From NCBI RefSeq assembly GCF_018691265.1, contig NW_024881282.1, forward strand, positions 25,074,899-25,138,898: DNA of 64,000 nucleotides, written 5' to 3'. The DNA is from Tyto alba (lineage: Eukaryota; Chordata; Aves; Strigiformes; Tytonidae). Made by a program: the position numbers and the translations under genes. The notes below the pieces were generated by a model. That model was given only the letters and a program-made list of their open reading frames with translations. It ran no database searches and was not told the origin of the DNA. Positions 10,557 through 21,136 of this stretch are shown here, one piece after another (positions within the stretch are counted from its first letter, which is position 1; each line of letters starts with the position of its first letter).

Positions 10557-13500
10557 TGTTTGTTTTTGCTATACTGCAGTTTTATTGCTGGACTTGGAAA
10601 ACACCAAATCCTCACCTATCAGCCAAGCAAGCTTGAAAATGCAACCCAACTCGATCCCCTCATCTTTTGCGCAAGTTTCCAGTCTCACAAGTTGTTCTGC
10701 TTACAGCCCATCCCACAGTTTATTCAGAATCTCCATCTGCACCTTGAAGGAATATCTTAATATCAGTTTTAAACAGATTAACAGATTTCTACATGTTTCT
10801 TCTGGTTCCCCCCAAGACCCAGTCTGTAATTCTCACAGGTGCCTATTCCCATGCTCTCACAGAGGAATGTAGTTCATCAGGGCCTTGACTTAGACAGGAC
10901 TTATTTTCTGTTGACTTTTGCTCCACTTCTGTAGAGATATGTGAAACACTTGAGTGGTCTCACATTGCACAAGTTCCAGATATTTTCAAATATTTGTAAA
11001 GCAGAATCTTGCTATACCTCTTTTATTTTACAGGCTTAGCGCGACCATAAACACATAATATTTTTTTATGTTTTCTGGCAAGGACAATAGTAATATTGCT
11101 GTTTCCTGATATGCCTATATGATTCTGAAGTATTCAAATACACAACAAATAAAGGAGTCAATAGCTGAAAAAAGTCATAATCCAAGTTACATATGATGAT
11201 TACTCTCCCTTTTTAGTATAATACACCAACTATGTTTAACTATTTATTCTCCTGAAGCTTTAAAGATAAATATAAACCATGCACTAATACTTATGAAGAG
11301 GCTAAAGCAGGAGTTCCCAAAATTTTGTTCGTGGAGCCTCTTAATGTGTGCGCATGGGACCATAGTGAGGCTGTGCAACAACGTTCGTCGGCAGAAGAGT
11401 ATCTTCTCAGTAGGATAGCTACAGCTAAAATGGGCAGCATAAAACCTTTGCCAGACACCAGAGGCAGGTAGTCGCACTTTGGAACTGCTAGCCCAAAGGT
11501 CTTTCATAATGTTATGAAAACTACTTAAGGGTCAAAGTTTTACACATTAACTTGAACAGCCTGAGGGTTTCACACTGTGCAATGCAACTCAGTAATGTCG
11601 CCTGATGTAATTTGATATTACCTAATTCAGTACCAAGATGAAACATACTTTGTAGATTTTCTGAAGGAATTGGAAAGTCAAGGTGAGTTGTCTTTTTGAT
11701 TAATTATCTGATTTTCTTCATTAGTTTGTCCTGGAATTTTAATTTTCTCAGCATCTCACTATATAGGTAATATACTGTACATTTTTGGAGGGTGATGGTA
11801 TTCCACACCACAAACTATTCCAAACTGCATGAAGGATCAACTGCAAAAAAGCCCTCTCAATTTTTTGAGTGTAGTCCACCCATCACATGGAGCTTTGCTT
11901 TTGAAAAAGGACAGATTTTGTCCCTTTGTATTTCAACTTTTCTGCAGGAGGATTTTGGCAGAGTCCAAGCTGGGACTGCTGAAAATAGTTTATAGGATAT
12001 TCTTTACAAAACCAGAGTGCCTATGTTTTCTCCAGTCTCAACTCATCAGCCACTGACAACTGCTGAAGATGATCTTGCGATTTGACAGACAGGTGTCTGC
12101 TGATGGCAAGAAAGTGCATCTTTTCTGGGGGCATTTTAATTTTTGATTCTATATTAATGAACAGTGAATCATGGATGTTTATTAAAACATGCCAGCAGCA
12201 TGCAAGTATACTGAAGAGATAGAGGATGATCATTTTGATAGTATCTACATGTTTTCCTACATGATTCCAATATACCAGTTCTCTTCAGTATGATCTTTCA
12301 ACATATCCTTAAGTTACAATTCCTGTTACAACTTTACTGTTACTTTCCAAAGTTCCTATAGTTTTGCAGTACAAGCAGCCACACAGCTAATTTCCAATGA
12401 AGTAAGGTGAAAATTTGAACTTACTGCTTCTTCCATTCACAATAAGTAGGACACAACAAATGCCATATCCTAATGGGAAATGTTTACATTATTAGGAACA
12501 ATGAGATTACAGGAAAATGTACTCTATGCAAAATGCTATGTTCGTTATTAGTTTCTCAAATTCGTGAAATTAATAAAATAGTCATTCTTTTAACTTAATA
12601 ATTGAAGTCCCTAAGCCAGCATTTATCTGACTTTATTATTAAGAGGAGATTGTGCTTATTTATTGATTGGTAGCAATGCATTGTTGCTAAAGTAATCAGA
12701 AGTTCTTCAACTCCTTTTCCAAGCAGGTTGAAAACAAGCATAAACACTAGAAACTTTGCAAAGTTCAACTCGCCATGTCTCCTCTTATCAGCTCTAGATA
12801 ATGTATAATTTAAATAAAGTGCAAATCTCACAGACATGCAAAGGAAATTAGAATGTACAAAGCTCAGTGCATTACTCCTGTCTTAGACAAGGCATTTCCC
12901 ATTTTCCTCCCCTTAACTTCCTACTCTGTTCTCCCTGGGTATAGTTATTTCAGCACTTGGTTCTCCTACCTGGGTAGACATCCCATGTCTGCAGAAGATG
13001 CACAAAAAGGATATAATAATAACAACCTTATTATTCCTCGTGAAGAAGTCATCACAAGTTTGAAACCATTCTCCTCTTCTAGTTTTGGAGTCCCGGTTTC
13101 ACAGGGTAAAGAGAAGAACAAACTTTGAAAGTATGGGAGGAATGGGAGAAGGAATTTGTGCTTCACTCTAGGATGTTCTTTGCTAGTTTTTGCTCTTGTA
13201 CAACTGAATTAGAGAAGAAGAAACTATTGCAGGGCAATTTTCAGATAGCTTAAATTCCACCTAAGTTCCAGTGCCTCATTAATGAAAACAGCAAAGTACC
13301 TCTTGGTAAAGTGCTTCAGAGTGGCTAAGCGAGGCACTGAGCAGGAGCACAAGCTATACAAGGACTTGGCAGAGTGTAGGCCGTCCTAATATAAGGGTAA
13401 GAACCTTACTTTAGCAGGCCCAGTTACTGATCATAGCTGTAGGCTTGACTGCTGCTCTGTTTTGATCATTTAAATTGAATTAATTGTCAAAGACTTAAAA

Positions 13501-15263
13501 TCTTCTGATTCCTTTCTCATTGGATATGATTACTTTATTAAAATATATACAAGCCACACAGAAGAATAGATATCTTTTAAGGAATCATGATTAACTTCAA
13601 AGACTATGGCTTTGAATAAATTTTTGTGGATTTATCTTCTACTGCATGTCTTGTCTGTTTATCTTGTCTTGCTCCTTTGGTGAACTTCTAGTGCTTGTGA
13701 GAAGAAGAATGAAAACACAGGCCAGAAGCAGACAAAATGTAGGACAGATGCTGTGGAAACTTCCATATTACATCTCAGCAAATTATTCCACCCTGAATCT
13801 GAACTCTCATGGTCTAAACTGATACAATGATTATCAAACTTGTCACTCAGTAATGATTGTATAATGAGGATAAAATTTACCTAACTGCAGTGCAAGCGTG
13901 GAACAAGGAAATTAATGAAAATAAATGAATAATGAAGGAAAGAGAAACTGGAAAGTCAGATCATCCATCTTCCTGCCAGTAAAGGACTGTTTTCTCTAAC
14001 CATTTCAGTTGCCTTAGCTTTAAATGTCAAAAGCAATGGAGCTTTCACAAATCTCCGTTAAAACACTACAGTTTTACTTAAAACAAAGATTTACTCATGG
14101 TGAAAGGTGATGGCACAGCTACCCCATTAACATTACCCAGTGCTGTACACAGAGACTGGGTCTCCTGACATTATACCGGCCACTCCCATGACTGTGCAGT
14201 CTCCTCCAAAAGTCTTTGAGTTTACAATCTGAAGGCCAAGTCCCAACAAAGATATTAGTTGTGAATACTGACTTAACTACCTAAATTATCTGTTTGGGTC
14301 ATCTTGTCTCTGTTACTCCTAGGGAGTGGTATCTTGCTCTTTGACCCAGCTGAACAAGGTAACATTCAATGCAAATATTGGACCATCAGCACGGTCATCG
14401 TGCTTTAAACCAACAAACAGGTTTGATTTAGATCTTCCAAAATGTGTTGAAAGGGGTGTGATATAAATATGTGTGCAACTTGAGCCCCCAAAAGATCTCC
14501 CAGGTTCTTGTGCAAGGGCTAGCAGATTTGATGCTCTGGACCTGACACTGCACACCAGCTTACACAGCAGAGATAACAGAGTGCAGGGGAAAACATTATG
14601 ACAACGGCTCCTTTAATGGATTCCTCCTGAATTAGGAAGAACTTTTGTTCTTCAGGAAACAATTATTTTTTCTAGGATTCTCCTGGAAGTGACACCTATA
14701 TGCAACGCTTGCCAGTAGTTAATTCCTCACCTTTCCAGATATGTTTTAGAAAGAGGTGGTCATGTTCCATCAAGCCACAGCTCTGAGAAGAGGACTCACG
14801 GGAAACCCCTGAATGTGCAGTGGGGAGAGATACCCAGCATGTGGTCCTGGTGGAGAAACTGGGAGGCTGAAGAGGGGCTACTGGAGCACCTAGCACCTCC
14901 TGAAGGTTAGCTCTAAGTGGTTCCTCACCAGCATGTGGGCTTCCTCTCTGACACAATAAAGGAAGCTGTAACAACTCACTTAGGTACCCTAAAGAATGTC
15001 AACAGCAACAGAAATCTTTTTGGCTGTTATAATAGCTAATATGGGTTCCCCAAAGAGGTGCTTCGAAACTGTCCCAGAGAGGATTTCCAGTTTGCTGCCA
15101 TGTTGGTAAGAATATGCTTGCCTCTTTGCAGCTTGCCCCTTTGCAGCAGCCAACAACATTAGCAGGATTTCTATGCAATCACTGATGTGAGGGAAGATTC
15201 ATGACAATTCACTTTGTCAAGGGTATGATTTCATAATACTTCATTTTGCCTAATGTCTTCATT

Positions 15264-15555
15264 GGGGAGTGCAGTGACAGGACAAGGGGTAACGGTTTTA
15301 AATTGAAAGAGGGTAGATTTAGATTAGATATAAGGAAAAAATTCTTTACTGTGGGGGTAGTGAGACACTGAAACGAGTTGCCCAGAGAGGTTGTGGGTGC
15401 CCCCTCCATGGAATTGTTCAAGGTCAGGTTGGATGGGCCTGTGAGAAACCTGGTCTAGTGAAAGGTGTCCCTGCCCATGGCAGGGGGGCTGGAACTAGAT
15501 GAACTTTAAGGTCCCTTCCAACCCAAACCATTCTATGATTCTATGATTCTATGAA
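15264..15555 (+). mobile_element. CR1 LINE, 5'-truncated 3' end, plus strand
   Basis: About 290 bases matching the well-known 3' end of avian CR1. It runs from GTGACAGGACAAGGGGTAAC through the region encoding the C-terminus of ORF2 (AAATTCTTTACTGTG, GTTGCCCAGAGAGGTTGTGG) and the 3' UTR (CCTTCCAACCCAAACCATTC). It ends in three tail repeats of ATTCTATG at 15529-15554. CR1 elements insert without a target-site duplication and are usually truncated at the 5' end like this one. It faces the next element tail to tail. Confidence 0.95.
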
Positions 15556-15863
15556 ATATCTTCAACTTTTTACTTGAGAGACTATGTAAGGATAGGACAA
15601 GATTACTGATGTGAAGTTGTGTAGTAGTTCCTGGTTAAATATGGTTATCAGCTGGGTCCTGCTCAGTACAGTTTGAGGAAATGGCAGTCTAAAAGGTTGT
15701 TATATTTCAGAAGCTATTCTGAATAATTTATTGCCACTGCATACTGAACTAGCTGCAAGCACAAAGAGAGTATGTAGACTTGAATTAAACAAGCAAGGAA
15801 GAATGGCTCAAGATACCACTTCAGAGTTGTCAGTAAAACATCTGGACAGAACAAAATAAACAA
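15556..15863. other. Unique spacer between two facing CR1 tails
   Basis: About 308 bases of AT-rich single-copy-looking sequence separating the 3' ends of the two CR1 elements. No gene signal. Confidence 0.6.
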
Positions 15864-17092
15864 TTATAGAATCATAGAATTCCTTAGGTTGACACCTTTA
15901 AGATCATCAAGTCCAACCTTTAACCTAACATTGCCAAGTCTACCAGTAAAACAAGGTGCTAAGTGCCACATCTACATGTCTTTTGAATGCCTCTGGTGAT
16001 GGTGTCTCAACCGCTTTCCTGGGCAGCCTGTTCCAATGCTTGACAACCACTGCAGTGAAGAAATTTTCCCTAATATTGTTTAAACCTCCCCTGGTGCAAC
16101 TTGAGGCCATTTCCTCTTGTCCTGTCACTTATTACTTGGCAGAAGAGACTGACACCCACCTCGCTACAACCTCCTTTCGGGTAGTTGTAGGGAGCGATAA
16201 GGTCTCCCCTCAGCCTCTGTTTCTCCAAGCTAAACAAGCCCAGTTCCCTAAGCCACTTGTCATAAGACTTTTGCTCTGGATTCTTCACCAGTTGTGTTGC
16301 CCTCTGGACACGCTCCAGCACCTCAATGTCTTTCTTGCAGTGAGGGGCCCAAAACTGAACACAGGGTTCAAGGTGCAGCCTCACCAGTGCCAAGTACAGG
16401 GGGACGATCCCTTCCTTAGCCCTGCTGGCCACACTAGTTCTGACACAAGCCAGGATGCTGGTGGCCTTCTTGGCCACCCGGGCACACTGACAGCTCATTC
16501 TCAGCCGGCTGCCCACCAACACCCCCAGGTCCTTTCCCACCAGGCAGCTTTCCAGCCACTCTGCCCCAAGCCCGGAGCATTGCGTGGGGTTGTTGTGACC
16601 CAAGTGCAGGACCCAGCGCTGAGCCTTGTTGAACCTCATACAATTGGCCTCAGCCCACTGATCCAGCCTGTCCAGATCCCTCTGTAGAGCCTTCCTTCCC
16701 TCGAGCAGATCAACACTCCCACCCAACTTGGTGTCATCTGCAAACTCACTGGGGGTGCACTTGATCCCCTCATCCAGATAACTGATAAAGATACTAAACA
16801 GAACTGGCCCTAATACTGAGCCCTGAGAAACACCACTTGCAACCAGCCTCCAGCTGGATTTAACTCCATTCATCACAACTCTTTGGGCTTGGCCATCCAG
16901 TCAGTTTTTTACCCAGTGAAGAGTACAGCCACCCAAGCCATAAGCAGCCACTTTCTCCATTAGAATGCTGTGGGAAACAGTGTCAAAGGCTTTACTAAAG
17001 TCCAGGTAGTCAACATCAGTGGCCTTTCCCTCATTCACTAAGTGGGTCACCTTGCCATGGAAGAAGATCAGGTCAGTCAAGCAGGTCCTGAA
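15864..17092 (-). mobile_element. CR1 LINE, 5'-truncated, minus strand
   Basis: About 1.2 kb of CR1 on the minus strand. Its 3' tail (ATTCTATGATTCTATAA on the minus strand) lies at 15864-15880, then comes the 3' UTR and the downstream half of ORF2 with reverse-transcriptase and C-terminal sequence. Similarity fades at about 17092, after the codons for TDLIFFHGKVTHLV, which is the 5' truncation point. It retains more of the element than the neighbour at 15264-15555. Its higher GC content than the flanks is expected of CR1. Confidence 0.95.
15940..17092 (-). pseudogene. CR1 ORF2 reverse-transcriptase fragment (broken)
   Basis: This is the C-terminal part of the CR1 ORF2 polyprotein, which copies element RNA into DNA at the target site. 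The frame starts inside the fingers/palm region. It shows YLDFSKAFDTVSHSIL, carrying one catalytic aspartate, then [13 protein letters not shown], then FADDTKLGG with the catalytic FADD box at 16744-16733, then the thumb and C-terminal region ([33 protein letters not shown]). Two lesions are visible. An in-frame TGA at 16903-16901 stands where the family has a tryptophan, and an apparent 2-base deletion around 16069-16086 shifts the frame to an early stop at about 16070. The expected C-terminus (NFFTAVVVKHWNRLP) continues in another frame to 15940. The N-terminal endonuclease and ORF1 are missing, so it cannot act on its own. Confidence 0.93.
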
Positions 17093-20000
17093 TATTAGAA
17101 GGATGAGCGATGTAAAAAAATTCCCATTCAAGATAGAAGGGGAGTTTTACAAAGCGGGTGGGTAGAGAAGACACATGTATAATGAGGGTACAGAAGTTCA
17201 CTGATGTGTTTAAGGAAGTGCAGTCTTAGTGATGATGTTACCCAGATCACCGTCCCAAAATGAGAAATAACACGAAAAATATTTCAGAGATGTATATAGA
17301 CTTGGTTTTAAATTTTTAAAATTTTTCTTCCCCAGTTGAAAGAAATGTTATTTTTAGTTTAAGAACTCTATTTGGGCATTAAATGTACCACTGATTACAG
17401 AATCCTGACAACGAAAAAAATGTTGGCAAATTTAGATTTGATGAGAAAGCACAAGAAATATATACGGGACTGGTTTAAGGGTGAAAACTCAGGGACCATA
17501 CTGAATTCATAAATTGAACAGAAGTATTGTGTATCTTGTACCACTCAGAACAGGAAGATGCTGTATGGGTTTGGAAAAAAAAAAAAAAGAGCTTTTTTTA
17601 TTTTAATGGGCACCATTGTATGAATTGTTTTCAGCAGAGTTTCTTCCGCTTGTAACGGGGTTGGCAGCATACACAAGTTGTATTTTTTTTTCCAGTTTTC
17701 CTCTACTTGTTTACTGTTTATTTTACTCAGAGATTTGTCTCTGCTTATTAATTAGAATGAAACAAGAAGTTCAACAATTATGACTTAAATGCATGTAACA
17801 ACTATTTAGGAGGAGATTCAGACAGTGGCATTGCTTGGGGTGACTGCCTGCAAGGGCCAGTACTCCCCAGCCTGGACAAGGTGACAGCCTTTCCTTCTTT
17901 CTATACATAAAATAGGAGATTTGCAGCCAGTAACAAGTACATTTACTTAGGAATGCCCCTGCAGGGTAGATCTTAATCACTATTTCGATGCAAACTTTAG
18001 TAGGGATTTAGCCAGGATCTCTGTCAGGGTGCTATATGTGATAGCCTGTATCTATATGGCCGAGGTGATTTGTTTGTTATGCTATTTTTATTCTAAGGCT
18101 TAGCAGTAATGGTTGCTTTTGACAACACTTTTACGCCATGCTGTCTTTATTTAGTTAATTTCTTTCCACTATAAAGACATTTTTCCACAGCCTCATTTCT
18201 AAATAATAGAAATAAGTAACTTGATAATGAGATACATTTGCTTCAACCAGAATCATGGGGAGAGTTTTTAGTCTGAATAGTAATGCATGACTGCTGCTAA
18301 AATTTGAGAGACAAGAAAAAACTTTTTTTTTTTTTTTTTAATTCTTGGAGGCTGTCCTAGAATGATACATACTTATTTACATAGAAAAAAAAAAATCAGA
18401 ACCAGGACTGCATCATTGCATCTGTACAGTTTTTGAAATGTTTTGACACATTCGCTGAGATTTACTAGGTAATTTCACATGCTTGTCTGGCAATTTATAA
18501 TCCATTATTTTGCACTACAGGTTTCATCCTTGAGTTTATTTTATGGCGTAGACATAAAGTAAACTAAATGACAACAGCCCCCACCCTCTCCCTTTTATCT
18601 TTGGGAATGACCTTCAGTAAACAGAATCCCAGGGATGTTGCGCATGCATTTTGATATATATTTATATTAATGGGAATGTTTCTGAGTAAATGAGGAAGCA
18701 AGACTTGGATTAGAGTAGTGTAACAATGTAATTATTTAATAAACCACGTGTCACAAGAATCAGGGTTTGTATTGCATCAAAAAGCGCCCTGTTTTGGAAC
18801 CATCTTTGGGCCTTGGTTTTCTAATATTAGCTGCTGAGAAAAAGTTATAAAAATCTAGCTTATATCTCCGTGAGCTAATGACTTTCCACAGTAAAGTTGG
18901 GATATGTATGAAATAAAGCACACAACTCCCATTCAGTTAAGGGCAGAATTAGTCCCCCCAGATTGGAGATAGATTAGTATTAAAAGAGAGAAGTAATTAA
19001 GTATTGTATATTATAATTGTGATGTTAATATGGGCATTATAGTTCGAATTATATTTTTTTCATTTAATCAGAAATCAGTGAGGCAACTCTGTCTTATAAG
19101 CACTAGAAGAAAAAGGAGAACTGCAGATAGAGAAAAATAAAACACAGTGGGTAAAAGACTAGGGCTCCATCCTGATTTTCAAGGCGTAGAGCAGATTTAC
19201 ATAGAAAATAACTTTTAAAAGATGGAGGAGGAGAAGAGAGAGGAAGGAAAGGTATGCCTGACCTTCTGTTTAAGATTAATTTGAGCTGCAAGGTCAGGAA
19301 CTTTGGAATTTTAAGGGTTTGTTTTGCCCACTATTTAGAGTCACTTTGTATTTTTGTTCTAGAGCTGAACTTCTCCAATGATAAACATGTTTAGCTCCAG
19401 GCATTCAGTTTGCCACCAGCTGGGAACAGGGGGAAAGCCTTGCTTATTCTTCAGGCTAGTGAGAACTCACTTGGAAAGCTGCTGTTCCTCCAGTTCCAAA
19501 AAACACAGATAATTTACTCAACCCTTTTTTTCTGGAAAGGGTATAGTTGGATGATTCTTATTACAGAGTGTTTGTTATTTTCTCCTAAATCTTCTTATGT
19601 TTTCATTTTGGACATTGGTCTATAGAGTATTGTGATGAGTATACAAAAAACCCTATTTACTTTATTTTGTTACTGACCAGATTGACGCCTGTCCTTCATA
19701 TTATTTTAGTGAAATAAGAATACAGGAAACAGTGGTATTTAGCAGAAGCAGTGCTGTGGGTTAGATGACACAGTGCTAGAGTGCCACTACACTAAAAAAG
19801 GCAATTTTTCGGCATGAAGAAATATGCTCTGCTCTCGGAGTAAACCTGAGCAGCTCTATCCCTTCAGAACAGTCCATAGACTCAGGGAGTATATGCTATA
19901 CGTGGCATGATATATGATCTTGTAGGGACAGGGGAAACCAAGCCAGTGTTCCCATTTTAAAAAAGCAAAGGAAAACAGAATAAGAAAGTTTGAAGTTCAG

Positions 20001-20203
20001 GCTAATAGAAATGTGGCCAATCGGAAGTAACATATTCGTCTAATGTAAAAACCTAGCATACTTTTACTGTAGGTTTATATTATTAATTATGTAATTTAGA
20101 TAAATTATAACTGTATAACAATTCGTGCAACTCCTCCTGTAACCACCTTAAATGATACCACTTGTTTAAAATACACTTGGAACAAAAGAGTAGCTTGTAT
20201 TAC
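17093..20203. other. Non-coding region between CR1 pair and the coding exon
   Basis: About 3.1 kb of AT-rich DNA with homopolymer runs (for example 17576-17588 and 18324-18340). If the exon at 20204-21115 is real, this is the start of its downstream intron. I found no following exon that I can defend. Confidence 0.5.
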
Positions 20204-20959
20204 CTCCAGCTCCATGTGGTTTTCTTCCTTGTCATGGTCCTTCAATTCCTTTTCAGAATGATCATCGCAGTCTTCTAAATGACAGATGTGTTGATATTTA
20301 GTAACTTCATGTTTATCTTGCTTTCTTTGAGAAATGTTCCTTCTATGAAGACCATTGAAAAATGCCTCATACAGTGGCAGTTCTGTAAACACATCATCAT
20401 CATCTCTACCATCTGCTTCTTCCTCTTCAGATGAAAAATCTTCTGCTTCTCCTGCCTCGCAAATATGGAGTTTAGGATTAGCTTCATGTGATAAAAATTC
20501 AAAATCAGAAAATGTGATAGCACTTGGTATGTGTTTTATGACTCTGATCTCATGACTCCTTTCTGATTTATTGTCTGATTTTTTTCCTGTAAGGACTGGC
20601 CATTCTGTGTGCAAGGGAAGGTTTAAAGGATCTTCCTTTGGCTTGTGCCTTGCAGAACAGAGTAATTCTTCAGAAAGGTGCTTTGTCTCAGACTGATCAA
20701 TGGCACTGACACACCCTGCAGCTGTGCCAGGTTGCAAGGGTGTCTCACTGTGGTCTAATAAGGATGATGCAGGCAGCAAACTCAACTCAGGTTCCAGTAA
20801 AACATTCTGAAATTCAGATGGACTTGCCTGGTTTTCTATCTTTCTTTGGTATTCTTCATACTTTGCTTCCTTTGGAGTCCCCAGGCACTTGGCAGATGTA
20901 AGATAAGGTGAGCCCTGTTCTTCTTCATAGATGTTAGTTTCCATTCCAGTGAGTTTCAT
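20204..20959 (-). CDS. First coding exon of an unrecognised acidic protein
   Basis: A long open frame in AT-rich DNA gives 252 codons before a strong splice donor (minus strand CTGGAG then GTAATA), so the exon ends in codon phase 0. The frame read through the donor would add 32 residues; I treat those as intron. Two start codons are possible. The first ATG (20959) has a poor context with T at -3 and lies two codons after an in-frame TGA. The sixth codon ATG (20944) has G at -3 and G at +4 and is the better start, giving METNIYEEEQ. The protein is hydrophilic, rich in Glu, Asp, Ser, Lys and His, with no signal peptide or membrane segment. An acidic block (residues 171-190, SSEEEEADGRDDDD) is followed by FTELPLYEAFFNGL (191-204), which looks like a short conserved motif. 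His, Lys and Asp-rich sequence fills 210-250. I do not recognise the family. It is likely an intracellular scaffold or adaptor-type protein, by composition only. Confidence 0.8.
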
Positions 20960-21115
20960 CCATCAGAGATCAAATGACTTCATTCTTAGTATTTTTAAGA
21001 AACGTAACTTTGCATACGTAGTCAGGAAATATCTTCTTATTTTTCCAAAACCATGATCACACAATCATTTTTAATGCCTGGATTATCATACAAAACATCT
21101 GAATCCTCTCTGCTC
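20960..21115 (-). other. 5' UTR part of the coding exon, with splice acceptor
   Basis: On the minus strand a run of 18 T (plus-strand A at 21119-21136) is followed by CAG and then GAGCAGAG, an excellent acceptor that sets the exon's 5' edge at 21115. The 156 bases between there and the first in-frame ATG contain stops in the coding frame, so they are untranslated leader. At least one further upstream non-coding exon is implied at higher coordinates. Confidence 0.65.
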
Positions 21116-21136
21116 CTGAAAAAAAAAAAAAAAAAA

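Larger units (their letters stand above)
2036..15263. other. AT-rich non-coding region (intergenic or intronic)
   Basis: About 13 kb without a coding exon I can support. It holds the simple repeats and the local duplication listed separately, several T, A and G homopolymers, and otherwise unremarkable AT-rich sequence. A minus-strand frame at 4860-5186 looks slightly protein-like but has no convincing acceptor. A short stretch at about 11305-11345 resembles the eroded end of an old DNA transposon, too weakly to annotate. Confidence 0.6.

Noticed and set aside
11305..11345. Possible hAT-type transposon remnant (GAGTTCCCAAAATTTTG and GTGGAGCCTC)
   Set aside because: The resemblance covers only about 40 bases, with no terminal inverted repeats or target duplication.
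15956..16687. Plus-strand frame of 243 codons
   Set aside because: It is the antisense shadow of the CR1 reverse-transcriptase frame on the minus strand.
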